From Carnegiea gigantea (taxonomy: Eukaryota > Streptophyta > Magnoliopsida > Caryophyllales > Cactaceae), in contig JAKOGI010001956.1 of the NCBI GenBank assembly GCA_029747015.1, forward strand, positions 1 through 64,000: DNA of 64,000 nt. Direction: 5' to 3'. A program made the position numbers and the translations under genes. The notes under the pieces are model-generated. The model saw nothing but the letters and a program-made list of their open reading frames with translations. It searched no databases and was not told where the DNA came from. This document shows, one piece after another, positions 52,301-59,480 of this stretch; position 1 is the stretch's first letter, and the number at the start of each line of letters is the position of its first letter.

Positions 52301-52732
52301 ATGAGTATGACTATTCGAAGCCCACCAACTCAGATAAGCATAGCAAAAGGACAAATGAATCTCTTTCTTTCTCGCTGTCTATAATTTGGGATGAATTCCA
52401 AATATGAGCTCACTGTACGTACTAGCATCCAAGCCACAACACATTGCATTTACAACTCCATCACCAAAAAAAAAAACAAGAAAAAAAAACTAACGATCAA
52501 ATTTGCCCTAATCAACAGCTATTATATACACGAACGAAATGGAAATCGATCAAAACTGAGTAGCAAATGAAGTGCTACGCTCACAAAGAACCAAAAATAC
52601 CAGATCAACAAGGGCAGCAGCCTTTTGGTAAGGAGAGCCATGAGTGATGGCGTCGGACCTCCGATTAAAGCGCGGAAGTCGGCCACTGCTCCTCCATCCG
52701 CCACTCTCGTCTCCGAGAAGAGGACTCTCCAT
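19351..52732 (-). CDS. TPC1: Two-pore channel 1 (SV channel), 23 coding exons
   Basis: Voltage- and calcium-gated cation channel of the vacuolar membrane, carrying the slow vacuolar current. Rebuilt exons join in phase to 735 codons plus TAG, against 733 residues in Arabidopsis. The start is the ATG at 52732; an in-frame GTG upstream is not used. The N-terminal MESPLLG resembles the Arabidopsis tonoplast-sorting motif EDPLI. Order: S1 (about 74-92), S2 (129-147), S3-S4 (161-224), S5 (225-242), pore 1 with [10 protein letters not shown] (about 265-274), S6 (288-310), EF-hands at 339-350 and 380-391, S7 (about 434-456), S8-S9 (467-520), S10 sensor with R535/R541/R544/R547, S11, pore 2 with VMGNW (632-636), S12 (651-680), and a basic C-terminus with [11 protein letters not shown]. 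All junctions are GT-AG and there is no internal stop. Introns are swollen by transposons. Confidence 0.97.
19521..19555 (-). CDS. TPC1: TPC1 exon 22 (35-bp micro-exon)
   Basis: Codons 696-706 plus two bases: [11 protein letters not shown](G). Acceptor TTCAG, donor GTAAGT. Found because the reading phase must link exon 21 to the conserved C-terminus and the basic cluster matches the family. Confidence 0.9.
19556..22880 (-). other. TPC1 intron 21 (3325 bp)
   Basis: GT-AG intron. Contains C12A8 at 22272-22291 and G12 at 22324-22335. The open frames on both strands at 20846-21176 have no recognised domain. Confidence 0.85.
22881..22955 (-). CDS. TPC1: TPC1 exon 21
   Basis: 75 bp, codons 671-695. 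End of S12, [14 protein letters not shown], and an acidic stretch. Confidence 0.95.
22956..24257 (-). other. TPC1 intron 20 (1302 bp)
   Basis: GT-AG intron with C/A homopolymer junctions at 23313-23330 and 23908-23925 and a C11G4CG6 tract near 23480-23501. No transposon recognised. Confidence 0.85.
24258..24344 (-). CDS. TPC1: TPC1 exon 20
   Basis: 87 bp, codons 642-670. [10 protein letters not shown], then S12 ([19 protein letters not shown]). Confidence 0.95.
24345..26337 (-). other. TPC1 intron 19 (1993 bp)
   Basis: GT-AG intron. C7A10 at 25603-25619 and a C7G12 palindrome at 25806-25824. No gene or transposon recognised. Confidence 0.85.
26338..26428 (-). CDS. TPC1: TPC1 exon 19
   Basis: 91 bp, D611 to Q641. 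Second pore: [19 protein letters not shown] and VVMGNWQAW. Confidence 0.96.
26605..26669 (-). CDS. TPC1: TPC1 exon 18
   Basis: 65 bp, V590 to N610 plus two bases of D611. The donor is GTATCC, so the frame continues as LAEND, not the LAENEYPF read-through. N610 replaces Arabidopsis D606. Confidence 0.93.
26670..27672 (-). other. TPC1 intron 17 (1003 bp) with possible LTR remnant
   Basis: Contains TGGCATCAGAGC at 27093..27104 (plus strand), one mismatch from the initiator-Met primer site of Ty1/copia elements, downstream of a pyrimidine-rich stretch. A truncated copia LTR is possible, but no LTR pair or copia protein is visible. Confidence 0.4.
27673..27841 (-). CDS. TPC1: TPC1 exon 17
   Basis: 169 bp, W533 to Q589. 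S10 voltage sensor ([16 protein letters not shown]), then S11 ([20 protein letters not shown]). Confidence 0.97.
28368..29580. mobile_element. MULE-like DNA element with about 95-bp TIRs (TPC1 intron 16)
   Basis: The left arm 28368-28459 and the reverse complement of 29484-29580 align throughout: CTTTTCAAAAAA at the tip, GCCATTGA, CCAAAGGTGC, AAAACTGCC and GGGCCC in order. Long TIRs suggest a Mutator-like element. No 9-bp target duplication is evident and no transposase is present. Confidence 0.75.
29001..29330. repeat. Tandem pair of about 166 bp inside the MULE-like element
   Basis: Copies at about 29001-29167 and 29168-29330 share CCCCACATTC, CAATATGA, GTGTTGAACAAC-type and GAAGCCCC motifs in order. 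Their reverse translations look like related peptides, but with no known domain. Confidence 0.7.
30838..32703 (+). mobile_element. 5'-truncated L1-type LINE, antisense in TPC1 intron 16
   Basis: Starts inside the reverse transcriptase of ORF2 and ends with an A12 tail at about 32692-32703. Recognisable parts in order: LLVMKVF, a SHLLFA-D-G block (FADG in place of the catalytic FADD), GLPLGAKF, the LINE C-terminal part with WLW and W..VKSYY, and the zf-RVT-like [20 protein letters not shown]...[14 protein letters not shown] (32111..32548). Several frameshifts and stops. No intact ORF. Confidence 0.9.
32851..33078. mobile_element. Short hAT MITE (228 bp)
   Basis: Ends TAGAGCTGGGAAA and, inverted, TAGGGCTGGGTAA (11 of 13 match). 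Flanked by CGCGTGGT (32843-32850) and CATGTGGT (33079-33086), an 8-bp target duplication differing by two C/T-type changes. Subterminal ACCCGAC repeats. No coding capacity. Confidence 0.8.
33184..34366. mobile_element. Non-autonomous hAT element with exact 8-bp TSD (1183 bp)
   Basis: Ends CAGGGATTTAAAA and, inverted, CAGGGATTTAAAA, flanked by a perfect target duplication CCCGCAGC (33176-33183 and 34367-34374). Both subterminal regions are unusually CpG-rich, with CCGTG/CACGG motifs and a hairpin GGCCGTTCCG-TGA-CGGAACGGCC near 33200-33222. The left half (to about 33730) is GC-rich and the right half AT-rich. No transposase. Confidence 0.92.
34798..34861 (-). CDS. TPC1: TPC1 exon 16
   Basis: 64 bp, end of S9 and the loop before S10: [19 protein letters not shown] plus two bases of W533. 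Followed by the 6956-bp intron 16. Confidence 0.93.
34862..35518 (-). other. TPC1 intron 15 (657 bp) with T13G17...C13 tract
   Basis: At 35380-35409 a T run meets 17 Gs, and 13 Cs follow at 35423-35435, giving a G:C inverted repeat with a 13-nt loop. It may be a slippage-prone site or an assembly artefact. Confidence 0.8.
35519..35626 (-). CDS. TPC1: TPC1 exon 15
   Basis: 108 bp, split G476 to I511 plus one base. S8 and start of S9: [16 protein letters not shown] and NRFDFIIT. Confidence 0.95.
35627..38340 (-). other. TPC1 intron 14 (2714 bp)
   Basis: GT-AG intron with a (CT)n microsatellite at about 37317-37345 and a T/A homopolymer pair at 37853-37874. No transposon terminus or gene recognised. 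Confidence 0.85.
38341..38398 (-). CDS. TPC1: TPC1 exon 14
   Basis: 58 bp, codons 457-475 plus one base. Luminal S7-S8 loop with D458-I-Q460-D461, equivalent to Arabidopsis D454, E456 and E457. Confidence 0.95.
38543..38686 (-). CDS. TPC1: TPC1 exon 13
   Basis: 144 bp, codons 409-456. Linker and S7 ([20 protein letters not shown]). Confidence 0.95.
38781..38846 (-). CDS. TPC1: TPC1 exon 12
   Basis: 66 bp, codons 387-408: [17 protein letters not shown], completing EF-hand 2 with E391 at loop position 12. Confidence 0.96.
39050..39122 (-). CDS. TPC1: TPC1 exon 11
   Basis: 73 bp, R362 to E386: [19 protein letters not shown] and the first half of EF-hand 2. D380 corresponds to Arabidopsis D376. 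Confidence 0.96.
39286..39347 (-). CDS. TPC1: TPC1 exon 10
   Basis: 62 bp, codons 342-361 plus two bases of R362. Rest of EF-hand 1 ([10 protein letters not shown]); the loop is less canonical than in Arabidopsis. Confidence 0.93.
39649..39726 (-). CDS. TPC1: TPC1 exon 9
   Basis: 78 bp, codons 316-341. Cytosolic helix leading to EF-hand 1 and its first loop residues D339-S-N341. Confidence 0.95.
39896..40001 (-). CDS. TPC1: TPC1 exon 8
   Basis: 106 bp, K280 to E315. S6 with [17 protein letters not shown]. Confidence 0.96.
40002..41202 (-). other. TPC1 intron 7 (1201 bp)
   Basis: GT-AG intron, AT-rich, nothing else recognised. Confidence 0.85.
41203..41369 (-). CDS. TPC1: TPC1 exon 7
   Basis: 167 bp, codons 225-279 plus two bases of K280. 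S5, the luminal FED (E243, D244; Arabidopsis E239/D240) and the first pore filter TTSNNPDVW. Confidence 0.96.
41604..41664 (-). CDS. TPC1: TPC1 exon 6
   Basis: 61 bp completing R204 to M224: [20 protein letters not shown], the end of S4 and the linker to S5. Donor GTTCGT is non-consensus after position 2 but GT-AG. Confidence 0.93.
41665..43246 (-). other. TPC1 intron 5 (1582 bp)
   Basis: GT-AG intron with C11 at 41856-41866 and T-rich tracts near 41990-42170. The open frames at 41928..42321 (+) are low-complexity and not genes. Confidence 0.8.
43247..43377 (-). CDS. TPC1: TPC1 exon 5
   Basis: 131 bp, codons 161-203 plus two bases of R204, donor GTATTA. S3 and the first part of S4 with [11 protein letters not shown]. 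Confidence 0.95.
43985..44680 (-). mobile_element. RTE-type LINE fragment in TPC1 intron 4, sense orientation
   Basis: Reverse-strand translation gives landmarks of the endonuclease-to-RT linker of plant RTE elements: [11 protein letters not shown], a [18 protein letters not shown] region, then [30 protein letters not shown] (43992..44201). Stops and frameshifts throughout. The RT core itself is not seen. Confidence 0.75.
45680..45800. mobile_element. RTE 3'-tail / SINE-like fragment
   Basis: Contains GGGTCTAGGAGATCCAAATG and CAGTCTTACCCCC followed by AAGAGACTATTCTTAAAGAC. This order resembles the conserved 3' ends shared by plant RTE LINEs and their SINEs. Fragmentary. Confidence 0.4.
46259..46354 (-). 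CDS. TPC1: TPC1 exon 4
   Basis: Codons 129-160, acceptor CCGCAG, donor GTACCT. S2 ([19 protein letters not shown]). Confidence 0.95.
46355..47392 (-). other. TPC1 intron 3 (1038 bp)
   Basis: GT-AG intron, nothing else recognised. Confidence 0.85.
47393..47500 (-). CDS. TPC1: TPC1 exon 3
   Basis: Codons 93-128, acceptor TGCAG, donor GTATGC. S1-S2 luminal loop with RPLWC and [12 protein letters not shown]. Confidence 0.96.
47651..47794 (-). CDS. TPC1: TPC1 exon 2
   Basis: Codons 45-92, acceptor TGCAG, donor GTGATT. Encodes [13 protein letters not shown] and S1 ([17 protein letters not shown]). It reads open through the 150-bp intron 2 into exon 3, so a naive ORF fuses both. Confidence 0.96.
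47795..52600 (-). other. TPC1 intron 1 (4806 bp)
   Basis: Long first intron, GT-AG. Short open frames on both strands (for example 48424..48615, 51037..51288) have no recognised domain. No transposon termini or LINE/LTR motifs were identified by eye. A15 run at about 51390-51404. Confidence 0.8.
52601..52732 (-). CDS. TPC1: TPC1 exon 1
   Basis: Codons 1-44, ending in phase 0 at donor GTATTT. Carries the acidic dileucine-like MESPLLG and the conserved [25 protein letters not shown] cytosolic N-terminus. Confidence 0.95.
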
Positions 52733-53180
52733 TGTCGTCTTCCTTCTCACCACTCAGAACAGAGAGAAAGTTTTAGAGAGATGAGGGACGTGGTCCGTAC
52801 TGAGCAGTTTAACATTTGCACTAACGGGAAAAGTCAATTTGAAGAAGTGGAATCAATCAGGAAAGAAAATAGTGGAATTTTAGTTTCTTTTTTTTTTTCC
52901 CCTTCAATTTTTGAAGACCCTGAAGAGCAGAATTTATATATCCTATAGCCAACTACTCAGCTGAGGGCGACGGCGTGGGCTCTTACAAAATCAAACTAAA
53001 AAACTCAATTGTCCGCCAACATTATCGATTTGTTTATATTGGCACAATAGCAGAGCCCGGATTCACGTTCCGCGGATGGTGGCATTGAAAAAAAGCTTTA
53101 TTCATGAAATGAAGATGCAGGTTTTTTAAAAAAAAAAGATGCGACCAACTGTCGGCACTTATTAGTGGGGAAAATTTTTA
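52733..53180 (-). promoter_or_regulatory. TPC1 5' leader and proximal promoter
   Basis: Native upstream DNA between the TPC1 start codon and the left end of the Harbinger element. Only about 450 bp of original promoter remains adjacent to the gene. Confidence 0.5.
52931..52940 (-). promoter_or_regulatory. Putative TPC1 TATA box
   Basis: The minus strand reads TATATAAATT about 200 bp upstream of the ATG, which would place the transcription start near 52905 and give a 5' leader of about 170 nt. It is inferred from motif and spacing only. Confidence 0.55.
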
Positions 53181-53200
53181 GGGCATTCCTAGCGCAATAT

Positions 53201-53206
53201 CACGTG
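53201..53206. promoter_or_regulatory. G-box CACGTG inside Harbinger left end
   Basis: Palindromic CACGTG, 20 bp inside the transposon terminus and about 470 bp upstream of the TPC1 ATG. G-boxes bind bZIP and bHLH factors. Use by TPC1 is speculative. Confidence 0.3.
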
Positions 53207-53524
53207 TACCAGAGCTGGGCGCACATGTATCTCGCATCAGCCCCACCAAGTGACACGCGTTGCATTGAACGGGACGGAATCGCGCATAGTCCCATCCCAC
53301 ATTCTTTTTTTTTGTTGCCTAGTGTGTCTAAAACGTAGTGTTTGGATGGCTTGGACTGAAGATAGTGCCGCGTGCCGCGTTTTGATCGGTGTTTTCCAAA
53401 AAAAAGGAAAAGCTTGGGAAGTGGCATGTCATTATGGGAATTGGGCCATTAATTGCTTTAGTCGTTACTTACAACAGCTAAAAGTGGGTTTTTGGGAATT
53501 TTTTTGGGGATAGTTAATTGTGTG

Positions 53525-53532
53525 TATAAATA
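53525..53532 (+). promoter_or_regulatory. Putative TATA box of Harbinger ORF1
   Basis: TATAAATA followed 35-50 bp later by a pyrimidine-rich ATCTCTCTCATTCTC, typical of a plant transcription start. The ORF1 start lies 2.2 kb away behind a possible acceptor CAATGTAG at 55769-55776, implying a leader intron. Confidence 0.45.
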
Positions 53533-53825
53533 TGATTGTGTGGAAAATGAAATTTAAATTATCTCTCTCATTCTCTTATAATCTGTCAATTTGAAATATT
53601 ATTTGTAGCTATTTGAAGAAAAGTCCTTGAATTCAAGAGGGATAAAATTGTGGTAAGTGGTAAATAATTATTATTTAGTAATGTATGGAGTTGTAATTTT
53701 CAACCATTTTTTTTTTTTTATGATGTTGTTGTTAGATATTTGGGAGGTGTATTTTTGAGCTTGAAGAATCAAGACAAAGTGTAGTAAAGTGAAGAAATTT
53801 GTAAGAATTTTTTGTTATACATATT

Positions 53826-55010
53826 TTATGTTCTTAGATGTTTCGTTTAATATTTTAAAGAATTTCTTTAGTGTTGAACAAATGTTTAAAAAGTCAAAGA
53901 TTTCATTACTTTATGGAAATTTAAATGTGTGAAAGTGAATATTTGTAAGTGAAGTATGAAGTTTTCATGAATTAAGTTGGTAGAAATTAAAATGCGAAAA
54001 AGTGAAAATCTGAAATTTTTATTAATTTGATTTATTTGTTTAGTTAGTATGTGATATGTGTAAACTGTAATTGTTAGAATATTTTTAATTTTTAATTTAA
54101 AGAAGCTTACGTGATATGTGTAAATTTTAATGTTAGAATACCCTTATGTTCTTAGATGTTTCGCATAATATTTTAAAGAATTTTGTTAGTGCTAAACGTA
54201 GGTTTACAAAGTAAAAAATTTTCGTTACTTTATAGAAATTTAAATGTGTCAAATTGAATATATGTAAGTGAAGTATGAAGGTTTCATGAATTAAGTTGGT
54301 ACAAATTAAAATGCAAAAAAGTGAAAATTTAAAATTTTTATTAATTTGATTTATTTGTTTAGTTAGTATGTGATATGTATAAATTATAATTGTTAGAATA
54401 TGTTTAATTTTTAATTTGAAGAATCTTATGTGATATGTGTAAATTTTAATTGTTAGAATAGCTTTATGTTCTTAGCTATTTCGTTTAATATTTTAAAGAA
54501 TTTCTTTAGTGTTAAACATATGTTTAAAAAGTCACAAATTTTCACTACTTTATGGAAATTTATTTGTGTGAAATTGAATATGTGTAAGTGAAATATGAAG
54601 TTTTCAGGAATTAAGTTGGTAGAAATTAAAATGCGAAAAAGTGAAAATTTGAAATTTTTATTTGTATGTTTTATTTGTTAAGTTAGTATGTGATATGTAT
54701 AAATTATAATTGTTAGAATATGTTTAATTTTTGATTGAAATAAGCTTATATGATATGTGTAAATTTTAATTGTTAGAATACCTTTATGTTCTTAGATGTT
54801 TCATTTAACATTTTAAAGAATTTCTTTAGTGTTAAACGAATGTCTAAAAAGTCAAAATTTTTCATTAATTTATGGAAATTTATATGTGTGAAATTGAATA
54901 TATGTTAAGTGAAATATGAAGTTTTCATGAATTAAGTTGATAGACATTAAAATGTGAGAAAGTGAAAATTTGAAATTTTTATTAATTTGATTTATTTGTT
55001 AAGGTAGTAT
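53826..55010 (+). repeat. 320-bp tandem array, about 3.7 copies
   Basis: TTATGTTCTTAG-type unit starts at 53826, 54144, 54464 and 54784 (spacings 318, 320, 320). Each unit runs through ATTTTAAAGAATT, TTTCATGAATTAAGTTG, AAATGCGAAAAAGTGAAAA and GTTAGTATGTGATATG. AT-rich and non-coding. It lies in the presumed leader intron of ORF1. Confidence 0.92.
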
Positions 55011-55788
55011 GTTGTAATTAACATTTTTGACTTAATAACTTTGGTACGTTCATGTTGAATTGAAAGTTACGTTTGTATGTTTTAATTATTTTGATTTATA
55101 TGTTAAGTTAGGTTTGTATGTTTATGTTCTTATTCGGTACATGCTTAAAAATAATATGTGTAAATGGTAAAATCGAGTAGGTTGTGTCTTAAACATGATT
55201 AAAAGTAATATGTTGAATTTGATATTTTTATTAATTTGATTTGTTAAGTTTGGTATGTTAAGTGAATATGATTTATATGTGCGAAGTATTTTGTAATTAT
55301 TTATTTTTTTAATGAAAATATGATTTTTATGCATGTTTTGATCTTTATTTTTAAATTGGTATAGATTTTGAAATATATGTTAGAATTTTTAAATTAATTG
55401 GTAAAATAATTTCATGTTACTATCACGTGTGTAATTGGTAAATTAGCTGTTTAAACTAAAAATATGGTAATTATATTTGTACAAATTTGTGAAATGTAGA
55501 AGTATATTTTAAAATTATGGCAATATTTTTGATTGAATAACTTCAGTACGTTCATGTTGAATTAATCATTAAGTTAGTATACTTGATTTATTATACAAGT
55601 GGTATGTTCATTTAGTTTAAAATAATTGAAATGCTGAAATGTGTAGTTTTAACTAATATAAATGTTTATTTAGTATTCTTTAGCTTGTTAATATTTTGTA
55701 ATATTTGGTTTTTTTGAATTAGATGAAATTGAATTGAGTAGTTTAGATTGAAATTAAAAATTTAACTACAATGTAGGTGAACCTTGAA

Positions 55789-57046
55789 ATGGACCCGAAT
55801 GACACGCAATCATTTATGCACCTACTTACCGGGGACGAGTCACAAAGGGAACTTGGAAACAGTTCAAACCTTCTCCCACGCCCCCCGAATTGGCAACATT
55901 ACCCACCACCACATAACCCCCCACCTTACTTCCAACAATATCTCCACAATACCCCACAAATTGGCAACATTACTGTCCATCATAGAACACCCCACCACAA
56001 AGCTTTAGCTACGGATCAGTGCCCCCTCCCTGTTACCCACCTCAGCCTCCTCGTACGACCTCCCCAATACCTCAACCTCCTCGTACGACCTCACCAGCAC
56101 CTCGTTTTCCACCTAGTAATAACCCAACAACAAGGAAGGTAGTGTACAGCCCCTTAAGTGGACATTAGAGGAGGATCGCCGCTTAGTGAATTGAAGGATT
56201 CATGTGAGCATGAATCCAATCACTGGGGTAGATCAAAAGTTAGCTGATTTTTGAACTAAGGTGGTGAACATCTTCAACCAACATGCTCCCGATAGAGCTT
56301 CAAAGAGAACAGGAAAGGTGTACAATGCCCGATGGAATCGAACCGCTCCATTGGTGTCCAAATGGTGCGTTTGTGTGGCTCAGGCATACCGGGCGCATCC
56401 AAGTGGTGCAAACGAGGATGACATTATGCAAAACGCCCAAGATCTTTATGCTGCTATGTTAGGCAAAGCCTTTGACCTTATGCATTGATGGGTGTTACTG
56501 AAGGATCAACCTAAATGGGAGACCTTCTGCGATCAATCTGCAAAAGCATCCTCCAAACACCTCAGAGTAAATGAGATGGAAGCGTACTCCGAGAGTGACA
56601 CCCCTAGCACCCCCAACACCCCTACTACCTCTGCAACTCCTGCCGGGGAGGGTACACCAACTGAGGTAGTTGGTGGGCTTATCCGCCCCATCGGAACAAA
56701 AGCTGCCAAGAGAAAGGCGGAGGAGCAAGTTGCAGACCCGGTGTTGGATATCGTGACCACAAAGATGTCGATGTTACAGGCAACAAATGTGAAGAACAAC
56801 ATCATGTTCGAGCGAGTGCCCTAGCCCAAGAGAAGAAGGCGGATGCAGCTGCAAAAGCTGTTGAGTTAAGAGATCGACAACAATCCTTAGAAGAAAGGGA
56901 TGAAGTATAAGGACAAAATTTTGAAAATGAACATAGCGGAGATGTGTCCTGAAAATCAAGCTCGATATGGTCCCATTCAAGAAGAAATTAGGAGTCGCTA
57001 CTGTCAAAACTCGTCCTCCTCTGATATTGACCTTTCTTTAGATTGA
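55789..57046 (+). pseudogene. Harbinger ORF1, Myb-like/trihelix protein, broken
   Basis: Opens with MDPNDTQSFMHLL and a Pro/His-rich N-terminus, then a SANT/trihelix-like region. That region is marked by KWTLEEDRRLV, ITGVDQKLADF, an RASKRTGKVYNARWNR helix, SKWCVCVAQAYRAHPSGANE and DLYAAMLGKAFDLMH, then LKDQPKWE. Ser/Thr/Pro-rich and Lys/Glu-rich coiled regions follow, with the end near SDIDLSLD. ORF1 proteins of PIF/Harbinger bind DNA and help transposase nuclear import and excision. Several TGA stops (for example near 56198 and 56486, where the family has Trp or Cys) and frameshifts destroy the frame. Confidence 0.82.
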
Positions 57047-57570
57047 TTGCTAAGTTGTAGTTTACAGTGTTATTGTATTTTCATGAAACAGTTGTTGTAC
57101 TACAAACCTTTTCATTTGTTTAATGACATATTTATTTCTAAGTTGTTTCCAAGTTGTTTCTAAGTTGTTCCTAAGTTGATGCATTACATATAAATTCGCA
57201 ATTAGTTGTTTCTAAGTTTTTTTTTGGGGATAAATGTCACAAGGTTAATTTCGTAATATATAATTTATATTTGACTTACATTTATAACTTTATGTTTGTA
57301 TGCATAGGTATTCAACAATGAGTGATTTATTATCCTCTTCTACTATGTAACACCCGGGATTTTATCCCCCTTGTTCCGCTATTTTATATCGTTAGAAATT
57401 GAAATAATATCGATGTGCCTGCTTAGGTACTGTTTTTATTGAAAAGAATATTCTTCCTATTTTATTATTATGGAGGATTATATCAGGCACTACATTACAT
57501 AGATTCCCGAATATAACTGGACTGGCAAACCTTGGGACTAGTCCTGTAATTTATTGAATCGAACATTGGG

Positions 57571-57724
57571 AATAAATTATGATGTGACAAGTGGATAAGC
57601 TCGTATTAATTATGATGTGACAAGTGAATAAGTTCGTATTAATTATGATGTGACAAGTGGATAAACTTGTATTAATTATGATGTGATAAGTGGATAAACT
57701 CGTATTAATTATGATGTGGCGAGG
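57571..57724. repeat. 33-bp minisatellite, about 4.6 copies
   Basis: Unit ATTAATTATGATGTGACAAG followed by TGGATAAGCTCGT, near-identical copies, within the solo LTR. Confidence 0.9.
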
Positions 57725-59220
57725 TAATTATCCAAAGCAAAAGAAAAAGGGAAAAAAAGGGCAAAAAGGGGTCGAAGCCCCTGTTCTTTTCCTGGGCCAA
57801 AATCACGAAGGGGGAAGGGGGGTGTCCTTCGCCCCTGCCCGACGACCACCGAGAGCCGGAGAGAGAAGGGAAGGGCACGGCGCCGACGGATTCTCAGCGA
57901 CAGCGGCGCCGACCACCCACGAGCCGGCAGGGGAGTGCAAGAGAGGGTTAAGCAAGGAATTTAGTGAAGTGGGTCGCGGGTTAGGTTCAACCCTCGACCA
58001 TCAACACCCTTGTCGGGTACCGGTGACTCACCGGCGAGCTGAATAGGCAGACGAAAAGAGAGGCAGTGGGATTGTGCAGAAAGGAGGGGAAGTATGTCTC
58101 TAGCCCTAATATGCCCAATTAGCCCCGGAGTTGGGTCCTTTAGTTTGGAACGAGGTGGGTTTCTTCTTCCTCCTAATTATAGTTAATTTCAGTAGAGGTT
58201 TATTGATTTTAGTTCGTTCAGGTTGAATCTAAATCAATTATTATTAATTCGAGAAAATTGCAGAGTAAACTGAATGATGCTTAATATATATGTATATATA
58301 TTTTATAGTGATTGCATAGAAATGATAACGTTATTCAGTAAACCTTTATATGAGTGCATAGAAATGTATATATGTAATTTAGAAATTTTTATAGTAATTA
58401 TATGTTTATAGTGATGGGTATCATTTATATGTGTAAAGCTTGCATTAGTGATACCACCTTTGTTTATAGTGATTATATGTTTAACGTTATCACTTATGAC
58501 TGCATAGAGATGTTTATAATTCAGAAAGCTTGGAACAGAGGAAATTATAAAGTAAATCGAATGATTGCAACAATTAAAGAACTTATATGAATTAGATGGG
58601 GAAACAGGACATTTAATAGCAATTCGTAGGCATATATGGTGATTTGATAAGCTGTGATTATATTTAATCATGGCGCATGAATTAAGAATCGACCAAATAG
58701 AGCTAGTTAAGCCTTTATACAAGTAACAGTTAAGGGAATCGATACCATCACTATTGTGCCTCCGAATTTTATGACTATATATATGTATATATATCATAGC
58801 AATGTTTGAAACTAACTGCAATTGCATGGATTTTGCTATGCTTTTGGGAATCGGTTGATAATATGATTTCATGATGTGCTCATACAAGCTATATGAAACC
58901 TTTTCCCCTGAATTGATGAATGCGTGAAATGGCATTGAATTCAAGTTTTAGAGATCCTCCAAAGTTCGTAAATGCTCATTTACACGATTTCAAAACGCCT
59001 CTAAATGTTCATCGGGTGACTATTTTAATTGACAAGTCATTGGTAACAAAGCAATCCTAAGTCATTGGACTGCTCAGTCGAATGAGGCAGGTGACCAGTC
59101 AAGGGGCCTAGGAATCCTTTTAAGAAAGGACTTAAGTAATGAGCATTCAATTATGTCGTATCAAATGCTATGCTCAACTTCGGCAACCCAGTACCCTCCG
59201 TTAAAGTTTACATGAAGTTT

Positions 59221-59480
59221 TCAAGTTCATTGTTCATTGCTCTACCAGTAGGCAGAGGCTTCAAAGTCCAATGTTCCATTGTTTTGCCAGTAGGCAGAAG
59301 ATTCAAGTTCAATGTTTCATTGTTCTGCCAGTAGGCAGAAGATTCAAGTTCAATGTTTCATTGTTCTGCCAGCAGGCAAAGAATTTAAGTTCAATGTTTA
59401 TTGTTCTGCCAGTGGGCAGAAGATTCAAGTTCAATGTTTCTTTGTTCTGGCTATAGGTAGATGACTCAAAGTTCCATGTT
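59221..59480. repeat. 41-bp minisatellite, about 6 copies plus degenerate tail
   Basis: Unit contains TTCAAGTTCAATGTTTCATT followed by GTTCTGCCAGTAGGCAGAAG, itself with an inverted CTGCC...GGCAG. Degenerate copies continue to about 59600. The open frame at 59271..59456 is generated by the repeat. Confidence 0.9.

Noticed and set aside
57690..58046. A 118-codon plus-strand frame rich in Arg, Gly and Pro
   Set aside because: It is a GC-rich segment of the LTR; the frame starts within the 33-bp minisatellite.
58303..58944. A 213-codon minus-strand open frame
   Set aside because: Composition is Ile/Ser/His/Tyr-rich with no domain, it lies in an AT-rich part of a solo LTR, and it has no promoter or splice context.
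59271..59456. Protein with internal repeats
   Set aside because: Produced entirely by the 41-bp minisatellite, which shifts frame every unit.
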